Numbered from the stretch's first letter, positions 17,213 to 27,305 are shown. The stretch: 64,000 nucleotides of DNA from Komagataeibacter sp. FNDCR2 (GCF_021295395.1 NZ_JAIWOU010000001.1:1989001-2053000); one strand, 5' to 3'. Notes: a model not told the origin generated them from the sequence alone. Program-made: numbers and translations.

Positions 17213-18532
17213 TCAGCTTGCCTGCCAGCCATCGTGCCGGAGTACGACCCCGGCCAGGTACAGGCTCCCGCATATGATTACCCGCGCGGGCGGGGTGGCA
17301 GGGTTACACGCGGCCAGATGCAGCAGCGCCGCATGTAATGTGGGGCCGGCCGTGGCCTTGCCGCCGGATGCCGCGATGATGTCCGCCACCGGCAGCGCCA
17401 GATGCTGGCCTTCCTCCGCCACGGCCTGCACGGAGGCCGCGCGCGGCAGGAGCGGGGCCAGGAAGCCGGTGACATCCTTGGTCTGCTTCATGCCGATGAC
17501 AAGATGGATCGGGCGGTCGGGCCATCCATCCATCACCCGCGCCAGCACATCGCCCGCGCCGGGGTTATGGCCACCGTCGAGCCACAGTTCCCATCCGGCG
17601 GGAAGAAGCGCCGCCAGATGGCCGGTCAGGCGCTGCATGCGTGCGGGCCAGCAGGCCTGTGCGATGCCGGACCATGCCCGTGGCGGCAGCGGCAGGCCCG
17701 TGGCCCGCAGGGTGGCTATGGCCAGTCCGGCATTGTCGATCTGGTGCGCGCCGCCCAGTCCGGGCAGGGGCAGGTCGAGCGCGCCGTGGGCGTCGCGATA
17801 CTGCAGGCCCGCGCCGTCGGGCGTGGGGGTGATGGACCATTCATGCCCGCGCCGCCACAGGGGGGCCGCGTTTTCCCGCGCCGTGTGCTCCAGCACCTCC
17901 ATGACTTCAGCGGGCTGGTGGCCCGTCGTGACGGGTACATGGGGTTTCATGATCCCGGCCTTCTCACCCGCGATGGCCGCGAGCGTGTCGCCCAGAAAAG
18001 ACTCATGATCCATCGAGATGGCGGTGATCGCGCAGGCGGCCGGGCGTTGCAGCACGTTGGTGGCGTCATGCCGCCCGCCCAGCCCGACCTCCACAATGGC
18101 GAGGTCGGCCGGATGGCGCGCGCATAAGACGAATCCCGCCGCCGTCAGGACTTCGAACACCGTGATCGGCGCGCCCGCGTTGACCCGCTCTATTTCTTCC
18201 AGAACGGCGGTGAGTTCGCTTTCGCTCACCAGTTCCCCCGCGATGCGGAAGCGTTCGGTCACGTGGACGAGGTGGGGAGAGGTCAGGACATGCACGCGCC
18301 AGCCCGCCGCTTCGGCCACGGCGCGCATGAGCGCGCATGTGCTGCCCTTGCCATTGGTGCCCGCCACATGCACCACGGGCGGAAGCTGCCGCTCCGGGTG
18401 GCCAAGGCGCGCCAGCAGCGTTTCCAGCCGCGTGAGCGACAGGTCGATCAGGGCCGGATACAGGCGGTTCAGCCGTTCCAGTATCTGCCCCGCCCGCCCG
18501 ACGAATTCAGGCCCGAGGGTTGGCGCGCTCAT
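17213..18532 (-). CDS. folC: Bifunctional folylpolyglutamate / dihydrofolate synthase
   Basis: Mur-ligase-like enzyme that adds glutamate to dihydropteroate and to folates. It has 439 residues. Seen: the ATP-binding loop VAGTNGKGSTCAL near residue 52, the TSPHLVHVTERF motif, the VGLGGRHDATN segment, and the C-terminal domain with LDGGHNPGAG. It is the last gene of the trpB-trpA-accD-folC operon, 19 bases after accD. This order is a conserved alphaproteobacterial arrangement. Confidence 0.96.
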   Translation of the reverse strand: MSAPTLGPEFVGRAGQILERLNRLYPALIDLSLTRLETLLARLGHPERQLPPVVHVAGTNGKGSTCALMRAVAEAAGWRVHVLTSPHLVHVTERFRIAGELVSESELTAVLEEIERVNAGAPITVFEVLTAAGFVLCARHPADLAIVEVGLGGRHDATNVLQRPAACAITAISMDHESFLGDTLAAIAGEKAGIMKPHVPVTTGHQPAEVMEVLEHTARENAAPLWRRGHEWSITPTPDGAGLQYRDAHGALDLPLPGLGGAHQIDNAGLAIATLRATGLPLPPRAWSGIAQACWPARMQRLTGHLAALLPAGWELWLDGGHNPGAGDVLARVMDGWPDRPIHLVIGMKQTKDVTGFLAPLLPRAASVQAVAEEGQHLALPVADIIAASGGKATAGPTLHAALLHLAACNPATPPARVIICGSLYLAGVVLRHDGWQAS

Positions 18533-18551
18533 GCGGGTGTCCTGTGCTGGT

Positions 18552-19418
18552 TCAGGCGGCGGGGCGGGCGATATGGCGGTAGTTGAGCTGACCGATCAGC
18601 CGCCCCAGTGTCGCGGGCAGTTCGCCACGTGCGATCACCATGTCCAGCATGCCGTGTTCGAGCAGGTATTCCGCGCGCTGGAAGCCTTCGGGCAGTTTCT
18701 CGCGCACGGTATCCTCGATCACGCGCTGCCCCGCGAAGCCGATCAGGGCATTGGGTTCTGCGATCTGGACATCCCCCAGCATGGCAAACGACGCCGAGAC
18801 GCCGCCCGTGGTGGGATTGGTCAGCACCACCAGATAGGGCAGCCCCGCTTCCTTGAGCATTTCCACCGCGACCGTCGTGCGGGGCATCTGCATGAGGCTG
18901 ATCATGCCTTCCTGCATGCGTGCGCCACCCGACGCGGTGAACACGACCAGCGGCGACTGCTGGAGAATGGCCAGGCGGGCGGCGGCCAGGAAGGCTTCGC
19001 CCAGTGCGGCCCCCATCGTGCCCGCGATGAATTCGAACGCCATGACGGCCACGACCGCGTTATGGCCGCCAATCCGCCCATGCGCCACGGCCATGGATTC
19101 ATCAAGATGGGATTTGGCGCGCTCATCCTTCAGGCGGTCGGTATAGCGCTTGCGGTCGCGGAAGGAGAGGGGATCAACCGGCGCCTTGGGCAGTTCGATG
19201 CGGGTGTATTCCCCATTATCAAACGTCCATTCCAGCCGTTCGGGCACGCTGGCGCGCATGTGGTGGCCGCAATGCGGGCATACGTTCATGGCCTTGAGCA
19301 GGTCCTTGGTCAGGATCATCTGCTCGCAGGATTCGCAGTTGGTCCACAGATTGTCCGGCACTTCCCGCTTGAGCAGGCCGCGGATCTTGGGGCGGACATA
19401 TTCGGTCAGCCAGCTCAT
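18552..19418 (-). CDS. accD: Acetyl-CoA carboxylase carboxyltransferase subunit beta
   Basis: Beta subunit of the carboxyltransferase that makes malonyl-CoA for fatty acid synthesis; it works with AccA. At 288 residues it has the usual length. Seen: the N-terminal zinc ribbon with two CxxC pairs (CESC and CPHC), the acyl-CoA-binding crotonase fold with ASGGARMQEGM, and PTTGGVSASFAMLGD. It lies 71 bases after trpA and 19 bases before folC. Confidence 0.97.
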   Translation of the reverse strand: MSWLTEYVRPKIRGLLKREVPDNLWTNCESCEQMILTKDLLKAMNVCPHCGHHMRASVPERLEWTFDNGEYTRIELPKAPVDPLSFRDRKRYTDRLKDERAKSHLDESMAVAHGRIGGHNAVVAVMAFEFIAGTMGAALGEAFLAAARLAILQQSPLVVFTASGGARMQEGMISLMQMPRTTVAVEMLKEAGLPYLVVLTNPTTGGVSASFAMLGDVQIAEPNALIGFAGQRVIEDTVREKLPEGFQRAEYLLEHGMLDMVIARGELPATLGRLIGQLNYRHIARPAA

Positions 19419-19489
19419 ATTGCCTCTCCCTGGTCTCGTCTGGGTGCCTGTTCAATACAGGCAGATGAATGATTGGGCCAGATTGTCAT

Positions 19490-20314
19490 TTACTTCCGTA
19501 CCGCGTGCACCGCATCGGCCAGCGTGCGCAACTGCGCCAGAACGCGCGGCACGGTCTGGTCGGTGGCCTGCCCCGCGTCATCCAGCGTACCCTCGAGCGT
19601 GTTGAGCAGGGCCGAGGCCACGACGGCGGCATCGGCCACGCGCACGGCGCCGGCCGCCAGTTCGGGTGTGCGGATGCCAAAGCCGATGGCGATGGGCAGG
19701 TCGGTGGCCCGGCGCAGGCGCGGCAGGGCGTGGGCCAGTTCATCGGTGCTGGCGGTGCGCGTGCCGGTTACGCCGGTAATGCTGACATAATACACGAACC
19801 CCGATGCGCCGTTGAAGACCACGGGCAGCCGGTCATCGGGCGTGGTGGGGGCGACAAGGCGGATGATGTCCAGCCCCGCCTGTGCGGCGGGGGCGCTGAG
19901 CAGATCGGCTTCCTCCGGTGGCAGGTCAACCACGATCAGCCCGTCCACGCCCGCCTTGCGCGCATCCGCGCAGAAGCGCTCCGGCCCGTAAGCGCCGATG
20001 GGGTTGGTATAGCCCATGAGGATGATCGGGGTTTCATCATCATCCGCGCGGAAGGCCGCGACCATTTCCAGCACGCGCTTCATGCTGGACCCGGCCTTCA
20101 GCCCGCGCAGGGCCGCCTTCTGTATGGTCGGGCCATCGGCGGACGGATCGGAAAAGGGCACGCCCACCTCGATCAGGTCGGCGCCGGCGGCGGGCATGCC
20201 GCGCAGGATCGCGAGCGCGGTGTCGTAATCCGGGTCACAGGCTTCGACATACGGGATCAGGGCGCCACGGCCCTGCTGGCGCAGGCTGGCGAAGCGGCGG
20301 GCGATGCGGCTCAC
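19490..20314 (-). CDS. trpA: Tryptophan synthase alpha chain
   Basis: Cleaves indole-3-glycerol phosphate to indole and glyceraldehyde 3-phosphate, passing indole through a tunnel to TrpB. It has 274 residues in a TIM barrel. Seen: the signature [19 protein letters not shown] with the catalytic Glu and Asp region, [13 protein letters not shown], and the phosphate-binding GFGIRTPEL. Its ATG overlaps the stop of trpB by four bases, so translation of the two subunits is coupled. Confidence 0.97.
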   Translation of the reverse strand: MSRIARRFASLRQQGRGALIPYVEACDPDYDTALAILRGMPAAGADLIEVGVPFSDPSADGPTIQKAALRGLKAGSSMKRVLEMVAAFRADDDETPIILMGYTNPIGAYGPERFCADARKAGVDGLIVVDLPPEEADLLSAPAAQAGLDIIRLVAPTTPDDRLPVVFNGASGFVYYVSITGVTGTRTASTDELAHALPRLRRATDLPIAIGFGIRTPELAAGAVRVADAAVVASALLNTLEGTLDDAGQATDQTVPRVLAQLRTLADAVHAVRK

Positions 20315-21540
20315 AGTTTCACTCCCAGATGTTCGGCAACCGTGAAGATGTCCTTGTCCCCCCGGCCGGAAATGTTGATGACCACAATCGCATCCCTGGG
20401 CATGTCGGGCGCGATTTTGGCGGCATAGGCGATGGCGTGCGCGCTTTCCAGCGCGGGAATGATCCCTTCGGTGCGGGTGCAGAGCTGGAAGGCGTCCAGC
20501 GCTTCCTGATCGGTGGCACCCACATATTCCGCCCGGCCTATGTCGTTGAGCCAGGAGTGTTCCGGCCCCACGCCGGGATAGTCCAGCCCGGCGCTGATGG
20601 AGTGGGCCTCGGTCACCTGGCCATCGGCGTCCTGCAGCAGGTAGGTGCGGTTGCCATGCAGGACACCGGGCGCGCCACGTTCGATGGAGGCGGCGGTGCG
20701 TCCGCTGTCCAGCCCCAGCCCCGCGGCCTCCACCCCGATCAGGCGCACCTGGGGGTCGTCAAGGAAGGGATGGAAAATACCCATTGCATTCGATCCGCCA
20801 CCGATCGCGGCCACGATCGCATCGGGCAGGCGGCCTTCGGCGGCGAGGATCTGCTCCTTCGTTTCCACCCCGATCACGGACTGGAAATCACGCACCATCT
20901 GCGGGTAGGGGTGCGGCCCCGCCACCGTGCCGACAAGGAAGTAGGTGTCATGCACGTTGGTGACCCAGTCGCGCATGGCTTCGTTCATCGCATCCTTCAG
21001 CGTGCCGGCCCCGGCGGTGACGGGCACGACCTCGGCCCCGAGCAGGCGCATGCGGAAGACGTTGGGCTTCTGACGCTCCACATCGGTCGCACCCATGTAG
21101 ATCGCGCATTTCATGCCGAACAGCGCGCAGACCGTGGCGGTGGCGACACCGTGCTGGCCCGCGCCGGTCTCGGCCACGATGCGGGTGCGGCCCATGCGGC
21201 GGGCCAGCAGGATCTGCCCCATGACGTTATTGAGCTTGTGGGAGCCGGTATGGTTCAGCTCCTCGCGCTTCATGTAGATTTTCGCGCCGCCAAGCTGTTC
21301 GGTCATGCGGCGCGCGAACCATAACGGGCTGGGACGGCCGACGTAATCCTTGAGATAATAGTCCAGTTCGCGCCGGAATTCGGGATCCGCCCGTGCCGCC
21401 CTGTAGGCGGCGTCCAGTTCCAGGATCAGCGGCATCAGGGTTTCCGCGACGAAACGACCGCCAAAAATTCCAAAACGGCCGCGGCTGTCGGGGCCGCCGC
21501 GCAGGCTGTTGGCGCCTGCCTGTGTATCTGTTGCGCTCAA
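20311..21540 (-). CDS. trpB: Tryptophan synthase beta chain
   Basis: PLP enzyme that condenses indole with serine to form tryptophan. It has 409 residues. Seen: [15 protein letters not shown] with the PLP-binding Lys (HTGSHK), the phosphate-binding GGGSNAMG, and [10 protein letters not shown]. It is the first gene of the operon. In many alphaproteobacteria trpF lies directly upstream, whereas here trpF is 37 kb away next to pyrF (58408-59046) and trpB has its own upstream region with no leader peptide that I can identify. Confidence 0.98.
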   Translation of the reverse strand: MSATDTQAGANSLRGGPDSRGRFGIFGGRFVAETLMPLILELDAAYRAARADPEFRRELDYYLKDYVGRPSPLWFARRMTEQLGGAKIYMKREELNHTGSHKLNNVMGQILLARRMGRTRIVAETGAGQHGVATATVCALFGMKCAIYMGATDVERQKPNVFRMRLLGAEVVPVTAGAGTLKDAMNEAMRDWVTNVHDTYFLVGTVAGPHPYPQMVRDFQSVIGVETKEQILAAEGRLPDAIVAAIGGGSNAMGIFHPFLDDPQVRLIGVEAAGLGLDSGRTAASIERGAPGVLHGNRTYLLQDADGQVTEAHSISAGLDYPGVGPEHSWLNDIGRAEYVGATDQEALDAFQLCTRTEGIIPALESAHAIAYAAKIAPDMPRDAIVVINISGRGDKDIFTVAEHLGVKL

Positions 21541-21737
21541 CTTCGCTACTCCGCAAGAATAGGTGCGTGGCTCACTGGTATGTTCATGCAGCCATCCCGG
21601 GCCGCGTGTAGGGCGGTTCTGGACCGGATGGCGGCAAAATACCAGCCCCCCGGCGCGGGCCGCGTCGTGTCATGATTTGACATGTTTGCTGCCGCATGAT
21701 GGATGGACACGGATCAGGAACGAAAGAAAGACGGCTC

Positions 21738-22700
21738 ATGTTTCTAGCGCACCGCCCCGGGGCTCCGGCCAGAAGTGTGACCACAGCGGAGGATGCGGCA
21801 GATGCCGCCTGGCTGGATCTGCTCAATCCCACGGCGGATGAGGAAGCCCTTGCCGCGCAGGTGACGGGCCAGCGTATTCCCACCCGTGCCCAGCTTGACG
21901 AGATCGAGAGTTCATCGCGCCTGTTCATGGAAGATGACGCCGTCTATCTTTCCACGCCGCTGGTGCGCAAGACACCGGATGATTTTTTTGTCTCCCCCGT
22001 GGGGTTCGTGCTTATGCGTGAGCGGATCCTGACCATCCGTTTTACCGGTTTCAGCGCGTTTGACGTGGTGGCCCGGCAGGTGGCGGGCCAGGGTGCCCTG
22101 ACCGCCAATGAGGCGGCGATCCTGCTGCTTGAGGCGATCGTGGACCGTCTGGCGGATATTCTGGAACATCTGGGGCAGTCGCTCGATGTCATGTCGCGCG
22201 ACGTGTTCCAGTCCGAGGAGCCGGGACAGGCGCAGGCGGGCACGCTGCTGCGCAACATGCTGCGCCGGGTGGGCCGGTCGGGCGATCTGGGCTCATCGGT
22301 CAGGGACAGCCTGCTGGGGCTTGAGCGCATTTCCATCTTTCTGGGTGAGAACAAGCGCCATGACCTGTCCGAGCATCTTCAGGCGCGGCTGGGCACGGTG
22401 GAGCGCGATATCCGCTCATTGAACGATTTCGTGTCGCAAACCGCCAACAAGGTCCAGTTCCTGCTGGACGCGACATTGGGCTTTATCAGCATCGAACAGA
22501 ATAACGGCATGAAGATACTGACCGTGGTCAGCTTTATTGGCGTGGCCCCCACGCTGGTGGCAGGCATCTACGGCATGAATTTTCATGACATACCGGAACT
22601 GAACTGGAAATACGGCTACTGGTACTCACTCATACTTATGGCGGCGACCGTCATATTGCCCCTGATCTGGTTCTGGCGGCGCGGGTGGCTGGGTAAATAG
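21738..22700 (+). CDS. corA: CorA-family magnesium/divalent cation transporter
   Basis: Homopentameric cation channel of the inner membrane. A long cytoplasmic N-terminal funnel (about 255 residues, mostly helical) is followed by two transmembrane helices at the C terminus. The selectivity motif YGMN sits between them and the protein ends with the basic WFWRRGWLGK. I chose the ATG at 21738 (320 residues) because the homologous region starts at MFLAHR and an AGGAACGAAAG stretch precedes it. A frame-matching ATG at 21696 would add 14 residues. Transport of Mg, Co or Zn cannot be separated from sequence alone. Confidence 0.9.
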   Translation: MFLAHRPGAPARSVTTAEDAADAAWLDLLNPTADEEALAAQVTGQRIPTRAQLDEIESSSRLFMEDDAVYLSTPLVRKTPDDFFVSPVGFVLMRERILTIRFTGFSAFDVVARQVAGQGALTANEAAILLLEAIVDRLADILEHLGQSLDVMSRDVFQSEEPGQAQAGTLLRNMLRRVGRSGDLGSSVRDSLLGLERISIFLGENKRHDLSEHLQARLGTVERDIRSLNDFVSQTANKVQFLLDATLGFISIEQNNGMKILTVVSFIGVAPTLVAGIYGMNFHDIPELNWKYGYWYSLILMAATVILPLIWFWRRGWLGK

Positions 22701-23015
22701 GGGTCACGGCCCTTGCCGCGACCGGCGGGCCGGAAAAGCGCGGGGAGGCAGGCGGGCCGGGCGTTTCATGACCGCTCCCCGCCGCGCGGCGGCATGCCGT
22801 GACGCAGGTTGGGCTTGACGTCGGGGCGGAATTGGCATAGGGTGGCGCTGTTCCGGAAGGTCTTCGCACCTGTCTGGATTCCCCGCCTTATCAGTCAAGC
22901 AGCATCAACCGTTTCGCAAGAACATGGTCAGGGTTTGCGCCCCGCGCGCCTTGTTAACGTGATTGCTGGCTTTACTTTTCCCTCCGTGAACTGCCCACTT
23001 ATAGGCATATCCTGC
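22701..23015. other. 315-base intergenic region between corA and rho
   Basis: Holds GC-rich inverted segments near 22705-22800 that may end corA transcription, then a sigma70-like promoter (22815-22843) and a leader of about 165 bases before the rho ATG. No convincing coding frame is present: the frame open to 22809 lacks homology to Rho before residue 70. Confidence 0.6.
22815..22843 (+). promoter_or_regulatory. Putative sigma70-type promoter of rho
   Basis: TTGACG at 22815-22820 and TAGGGT at 22838-22843 are separated by exactly 17 bases. The predicted start lies about 165 bases before the rho ATG, leaving a long leader. Rho is known to attenuate its own leader in E. coli, so autoregulation is plausible but not shown here. 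Confidence 0.5.
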
Positions 23016-24323
23016 ATGCAACTCGCCGAACTCAAGGCCAAATCCCCAGCAGACCTTCTGGCTTATGCTGAAAGTCTGAATATTGAAAACGCATCATCCC
23101 TTCGCAAGCAGGAGTTGATGTTCACGATCCTCAAGACCCTGGCTGATAACGACCAGGCCATCTATGGGGACGGTACGCTTGAAATCCTGTCCGATGGATT
23201 TGGCTTCCTTCGCTCGCCCGAGGCCAATTACCTGCCCGGCCCGGATGATATCTACATCTCACCCAGCCAGGTCCGCCGCTTCGGGCTGCGCACCGGCGAT
23301 ACGGTGGAAGGCCAGATCCGGGCCCCGCGTGATGGTGAGCGGTATTTCGCCCTGCTCAAGGTCAATGCGATCAATTTCGAGCCGCCCGAGGCGGTGCGCC
23401 AGCGGATCAACTTCGACAACCTGACCCCCCTGTACCCCGAACGCCGGTTGCAGATGGAAGTCGAGAATTCCGCCGTGGGCGGGGCCGAGCCGCCCGCCAA
23501 TGGCAAGGGGAAGGGCAAGACCCCGAACCGCGACTTCACCTCGCGTGTGATCGACCTGGTCTCGCCCATCGGCATGGGCCAACGCGCGCTGATCGTGGCG
23601 CCGCCCCGTACCGGCAAGACCGTGATGCTGCAGAGCATTGCCTCCTCCATCGCCGCCAACCATCCCGAAGTCTTCCTGATCGTGCTGCTGATTGACGAGC
23701 GCCCGGAAGAAGTGACTGATATGGCGCGTTCCGTGCGCGGGGAAGTGGTTTCCTCCACCTTTGACGAGCCAGCCACACGGCACGTGCAGGTGACGGAAAT
23801 GGTGCTGGAAAAAGCCAAGCGCCTGGTCGAGCACAAGCGCGATGTGGTGATCCTGCTGGACTCGATCACGCGTCTGGCCCGCGCCTACAACACCGTCGTG
23901 CCATCATCGGGCAAGGTGCTGACAGGTGGCGTGGACGCCAATGCGCTGCAGCGTCCCAAGCGCTTTTTCGGTGCCGCCCGTAATATCGAGGAAGGCGGGT
24001 CGCTGACCATCATCGCGACCGCGCTGATCGATACCGGCAGCCGTATGGATGAAGTCATTTTTGAAGAGTTCAAGGGCACCGGCAACTCGGAGCTGATCCT
24101 GGACCGCAAACTGGCCGACAAGCGCACCTTCCCCGCGATCGACATCACCAAGAGTGGTACCCGCAAGGAAGAACTGCTGGTTGACCGGGCTGACCTGGCC
24201 AAGATGTGGGTGCTGCGCCGCATCCTTGCCCCCATGGGCACCATGGATGCGATGGACTTCCTGCTGGATAAGCTGAAATACAGCAAGACCAACCATGACT
24301 TCTTTGACGCGATGAATACCTGA
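23016..24323 (+). CDS. rho: Transcription termination factor Rho
   Basis: Hexameric RNA helicase/ATPase that ends factor-dependent transcription. I chose the ATG at 23016 (435 residues) because the protein there begins [15 protein letters not shown], matching the Rho N-terminal helix bundle. Seen: the RNA-binding cold-shock-like domain (DGFGFLRS ... [18 protein letters not shown]), a short GKGKGK linker, Walker A PPRTGKT near residue 196, the DERPEE motif, and [13 protein letters not shown] (Walker B and Q/R-loop region). It ends in a bidirectional intrinsic terminator. Confidence 0.98.
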   Translation: MQLAELKAKSPADLLAYAESLNIENASSLRKQELMFTILKTLADNDQAIYGDGTLEILSDGFGFLRSPEANYLPGPDDIYISPSQVRRFGLRTGDTVEGQIRAPRDGERYFALLKVNAINFEPPEAVRQRINFDNLTPLYPERRLQMEVENSAVGGAEPPANGKGKGKTPNRDFTSRVIDLVSPIGMGQRALIVAPPRTGKTVMLQSIASSIAANHPEVFLIVLLIDERPEEVTDMARSVRGEVVSSTFDEPATRHVQVTEMVLEKAKRLVEHKRDVVILLDSITRLARAYNTVVPSSGKVLTGGVDANALQRPKRFFGAARNIEEGGSLTIIATALIDTGSRMDEVIFEEFKGTGNSELILDRKLADKRTFPAIDITKSGTRKEELLVDRADLAKMWVLRRILAPMGTMDAMDFLLDKLKYSKTNHDFFDAMNT

Positions 24324-24350
24324 ACGGATTATCCGTAATCCCGAACGTGA

Positions 24351-24383
24351 AAAACCCCGGCTTTTATAGGTCGGGGTTTTTTA
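24351..24383. terminator. Bidirectional intrinsic terminator between rho and qor
   Basis: A perfect 9-bp stem (aaaaccccg 24351-24359 with cggggtttt 24372-24380) lies between an A-run on the left and TTTTTT on the right. Both converging transcripts, rho on plus and the quinone oxidoreductase on minus, therefore end in a U-tract. Confidence 0.9.
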
Positions 24384-24417
24384 TTGCCGGAAGTACCTGT
24401 ACCGGACGCGGCCCGTT

Positions 24418-25395
24418 TCAGGGCAGCAGGATGGTGCTGCCCGTGGTCTTGCGGGATTCAAGCGCGATATGGGCCTGTGCGGCATCGCGCAGGGCGAAGG
24501 TCTGGCCGATATGCGGCTTGAGTACGTCCTTTTTTATCAGGGCGAAAACTTCTTTTGCCGCATGCAGCAGAGCGGTGCGTCTGGCGATGTAGGTCATGAG
24601 CAGCGGACGGGTGAGGTACAGGCTGCCATGGCTGGCCAGCGTGCTCACATCCACGCCGGTCACGGGGCCCGAGGCATTGCCGTAGCTGACCATGAGCCCC
24701 CGTGGCGCGAGACAGGACAGGCTGGTTTCGAACGTGGCCTTGCCGATGCTGTCATAAACGACGGGCAGCATCCGGCCCTCCGTCAGTTCCCTGACCTGTT
24801 CCGTAAGGCGGTCCGTGCCGATAATGACATGCGCGGCGCCATTGGCCTGCGCCAGCCGGGCTTTTTCCGCGGTGGAGGCGACACCGATGACATGCGCGCC
24901 CAGATGCTGCGCCCACTGGCACATGAGAAGCCCCACGCCACCCGCTGCCGCATAGACCAGTATGTCGTCACCGGGTTGCACGCGATAGACCTCGCGCAGC
25001 AGCATATGGACACTCATGCCCCGCAGCATGATGGCGGCGGCGGTATCGGACGGGATGTCATCGGGCAGGGCGACGACCTTGTCGGCGGCAATGGTCCGGA
25101 ACGTTGCGTAGCCGCCCGGTACGCCGGCATAGGCCACACGCATGCCGGGGCTGAGATCATGCACGTCGGGACCGACCGCCGTGACGGTGCCCGCCCCCTC
25201 CATGCCGGGTATGGCGGGGAGGGAGGGGAATTTGTACAGTCCGCTACGGAAATAGGTATCAATGAAATTGACCCCGATCGCATCATGTCGCAGCACGATC
25301 TCGCCCGCGGCCGGGGTGGGGACAGGCAGCGTTTCCGTGCGGAGCACATCGGGGCCGCCATATTCGTGAACGCGGATGACGGTATTCATATTCAT
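24418..25395 (-). CDS. Quinone oxidoreductase (zinc-free MDR family)
   Basis: NADPH:quinone reductase-like enzyme of 325 residues, medium-chain dehydrogenase fold. Seen: GVNFIDTYFRSGLYK and GMEGAGTVTAVG near the N terminus, the AAAGGVGLLMCQWA nucleotide-binding loop, and no zinc-binding cysteines. I chose the ATG at 25395, which has GGGAGGA about seven bases upstream. The frame continues upstream but the homology does not. It may reduce quinones or reactive alkenals. The gene sits in a two-gene minus-strand block inserted between rho and mnmE. Confidence 0.9.
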   Translation of the reverse strand: MNMNTVIRVHEYGGPDVLRTETLPVPTPAAGEIVLRHDAIGVNFIDTYFRSGLYKFPSLPAIPGMEGAGTVTAVGPDVHDLSPGMRVAYAGVPGGYATFRTIAADKVVALPDDIPSDTAAAIMLRGMSVHMLLREVYRVQPGDDILVYAAAGGVGLLMCQWAQHLGAHVIGVASTAEKARLAQANGAAHVIIGTDRLTEQVRELTEGRMLPVVYDSIGKATFETSLSCLAPRGLMVSYGNASGPVTGVDVSTLASHGSLYLTRPLLMTYIARRTALLHAAKEVFALIKKDVLKPHIGQTFALRDAAQAHIALESRKTTGSTILLP

Positions 25396-25432
25396 GGCTT
25401 GTCCTCCCTTGGGCGTTACCGGATTACCCTGT

Positions 25433-25900
25433 TCAGGGCGTGGTGGTGGAAAGAGCCTCCAGATCGCGCAGGAACAGCCGGTCGCGCGCGCCTTCATCAC
25501 CGGGATAGGTGTCCGGGTCATAATCGGGACAGTCGGTGAAATCGATACGGTGGCAGGGAATGAGAATGGGAATGGGATTTTCCACGCAGGCGCTGACAAT
25601 GCTTTCGGGCGCGATGCCGGCCTGCGCCGCCGCCTCTTTCCAGTGGACCTGATGGCCTACGGGAATGGTCAGCATGAAACGCCACGCGGCAAGCTGTTCC
25701 TCACTGCCATGGGGGGCGAGGGGGAGATCGCAAGGTGCGGTCGCGCCATCAAAATAAGCATCCAGCCAGGCGCGCGCGGCCAGTAGCACGGGGGTCTGCT
25801 CCTGATCACGCCCCCAGCCCCAGTCGAGCGCCACGATCCGCTCATCTTCAGTCGAGACCGTAAGCGGCGCCAGTGGCGAGTGCATTGAAAGTTGTGGCAT
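25433..25900 (-). CDS. Alkylguanine-DNA alkyltransferase-like protein
   Basis: A 155-residue protein of the O6-alkylguanine-DNA alkyltransferase family, which repairs alkylated guanine by transferring the alkyl group to an active-site cysteine. Seen: the active-site motif [13 protein letters not shown] with the Cys and the preceding Asn-Pro hinge, and a degenerate helix-turn-helix [17 protein letters not shown]. By eye the usual Tyr (here Trp in VHWKEA) and the Arg finger (here within PESIVSA) are replaced, so it may be a specialised or weak repair protein. It is 37 bases upstream of the quinone oxidoreductase gene on the same strand and divergent from mnmE. Confidence 0.78.
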   Translation of the reverse strand: MPQLSMHSPLAPLTVSTEDERIVALDWGWGRDQEQTPVLLAARAWLDAYFDGATAPCDLPLAPHGSEEQLAAWRFMLTIPVGHQVHWKEAAAQAGIAPESIVSACVENPIPILIPCHRIDFTDCPDYDPDTYPGDEGARDRLFLRDLEALSTTTP

Positions 25901-25985
25901 GAGTCACCTTGATCAGGACAAAGAGGTGAAGGATAACGCCGTTCCCGGAACCGACAAAATGACGATGGCAGTAACGGAGATGTTT

Positions 25986-27293
25986 ATGCAGGAAAGTGAT
26001 GGGCATCCTCCGGTCATTTTCGCCCTGGCCAGCGGCCTGTCACGCGCCGCCATCGCGGTCATGCGGCTGAGCGGGGCAGGGAGCGGCAGGATTGTGGAAA
26101 GCCTGTGCGGGCGTCTGCCCGCGCCACGTCGGGCCTCCCTTCGCGGCCTGTGGTGGCGCGACGGGGCGGAGCCCGTGCTGCTGGATCGGGCGCTGGTGCT
26201 GTGGTTTCCCGGCCCGGACAGCTATACTGGCGAGGACAGCGCGGAACTGCACCTGCATGCCGGGCCTGCCGTCATCAATGCCGTGGCCGACGCGCTGGTC
26301 GCCCTTGGGGCCCGCCCTGCGGAACCGGGAGAGTTCAGCCGCCGGGCTTTTGCCCATGGGCGGATGGATCTCATGCAGGCGGAAGGGATAGCCGACCTGA
26401 TTGATGCCGAGACCGAGGCCCAGCGGCGTCAGGCCCTGGCGCAGGTCGATGGGGCGCAAAGCCGGCTTTACCAGCAATGGGCGGAGCGGCTGCGGGTGCT
26501 GCTGGCGCATCAGGAGGCCCTGATCGACTTCCCCGATGAGGAACTGCCCCCCGAGGTCGAGCAGGGACTGGTTGACGGATTGCGGGAACTGCACGCGACA
26601 ATGCAGGCCAGCCTGGCGGAAGGGGCAGGGGCCGAGCGGCTGCGCCGGGGGCTGGTCTTCGCCATTGTGGGCGAACCAAATGTTGGCAAGTCCAGCCTGC
26701 TCAATGCCCTGGCCGGGCGGGACGCGGCGATCGTGTCCGCCCGCGCGGGCACGACGCGCGATGCGATCGAGGCCCGGGTCGTGCTGGGGGATGTGCCGGT
26801 CACGCTTGTCGATACCGCCGGCCTGCGCGAAACCGATGATGAGATCGAGGCCGAGGGTGTGCGGCGTTCATTGTTTCACGTGAAACAGGCGGATTGCGTC
26901 GTGCATGTATTTGCCGGCGATCATGCGCCCCCACGGCTGGAGGGGGATGGCCTGCTGGTCTGTAACAAGATAGATCTGCATTGCGCACCGGAGGGGGCCA
27001 TTGGTGTGAGTGTACTCACCCATGCGGGCATGGATGTGCTAAGGGATGCCCTGGTCACGCGCGCACGGGCGCTGACGGCTGGCCGGGCGAATGCCCCCTT
27101 CACCCGTGCGCGGCACCGTGCCGCCCTGGAGGAGACGGTGAATCATATCGGACGCGCGCTCGATATGGACTGGCCTGAAATGCGTGGGGAAGAAATGCGG
27201 CTTGCCATGCGCGCGCTGGGGCGGCTGACAGGCGCTGTCGATGTGGAGGCCCTTCTGGATACCGTGTTTGGCCAGTTCTGTATTGGCAAGTAG
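25986..27293 (+). CDS. mnmE: tRNA modification GTPase MnmE
   Basis: With MnmG it installs the carboxymethylaminomethyl group on U34 of certain tRNAs. It has 435 residues from the ATG at 25986, chosen because GGAG lies seven bases upstream and IFALASG follows; ATGs at 25899, 25959 and 25980 are also in frame. Seen: the folate-binding N-terminal domain with [19 protein letters not shown], a Ras-like G domain (G1 GEPNVGKSS near residue 230, G2 AGTTRD, G3 DTAG, G4 NKID), and the C-terminal FCIGK with the conserved Cys. A perfect parS site lies within the coding sequence. Confidence 0.97.
   Translation: MQESDGHPPVIFALASGLSRAAIAVMRLSGAGSGRIVESLCGRLPAPRRASLRGLWWRDGAEPVLLDRALVLWFPGPDSYTGEDSAELHLHAGPAVINAVADALVALGARPAEPGEFSRRAFAHGRMDLMQAEGIADLIDAETEAQRRQALAQVDGAQSRLYQQWAERLRVLLAHQEALIDFPDEELPPEVEQGLVDGLRELHATMQASLAEGAGAERLRRGLVFAIVGEPNVGKSSLLNALAGRDAAIVSARAGTTRDAIEARVVLGDVPVTLVDTAGLRETDDEIEAEGVRRSLFHVKQADCVVHVFAGDHAPPRLEGDGLLVCNKIDLHCAPEGAIGVSVLTHAGMDVLRDALVTRARALTAGRANAPFTRARHRAALEETVNHIGRALDMDWPEMRGEEMRLAMRALGRLTGAVDVEALLDTVFGQFCIGK
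26872..26887. promoter_or_regulatory. parS centromere site 1 (inside mnmE)
   Basis: A perfect 16-bp palindrome identical to the bacterial parS consensus, tgtttcacgtgaaaca. It encodes LFHVKQ within the MnmE G domain region. ParB, encoded 3.7 kb downstream at 30617-31516, is expected to bind here and spread to organise origin segregation with ParA. Confidence 0.95.
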
Positions 27294-27305
27294 GAAAGGC
27301 GCAGG

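Noticed and set aside
22809-23015. Rho with a 69-residue N-terminal extension
   Set aside because: The extension has no similarity to Rho, contains the likely promoter, and the ATG at 23016 starts exactly at the conserved N-terminal helix.
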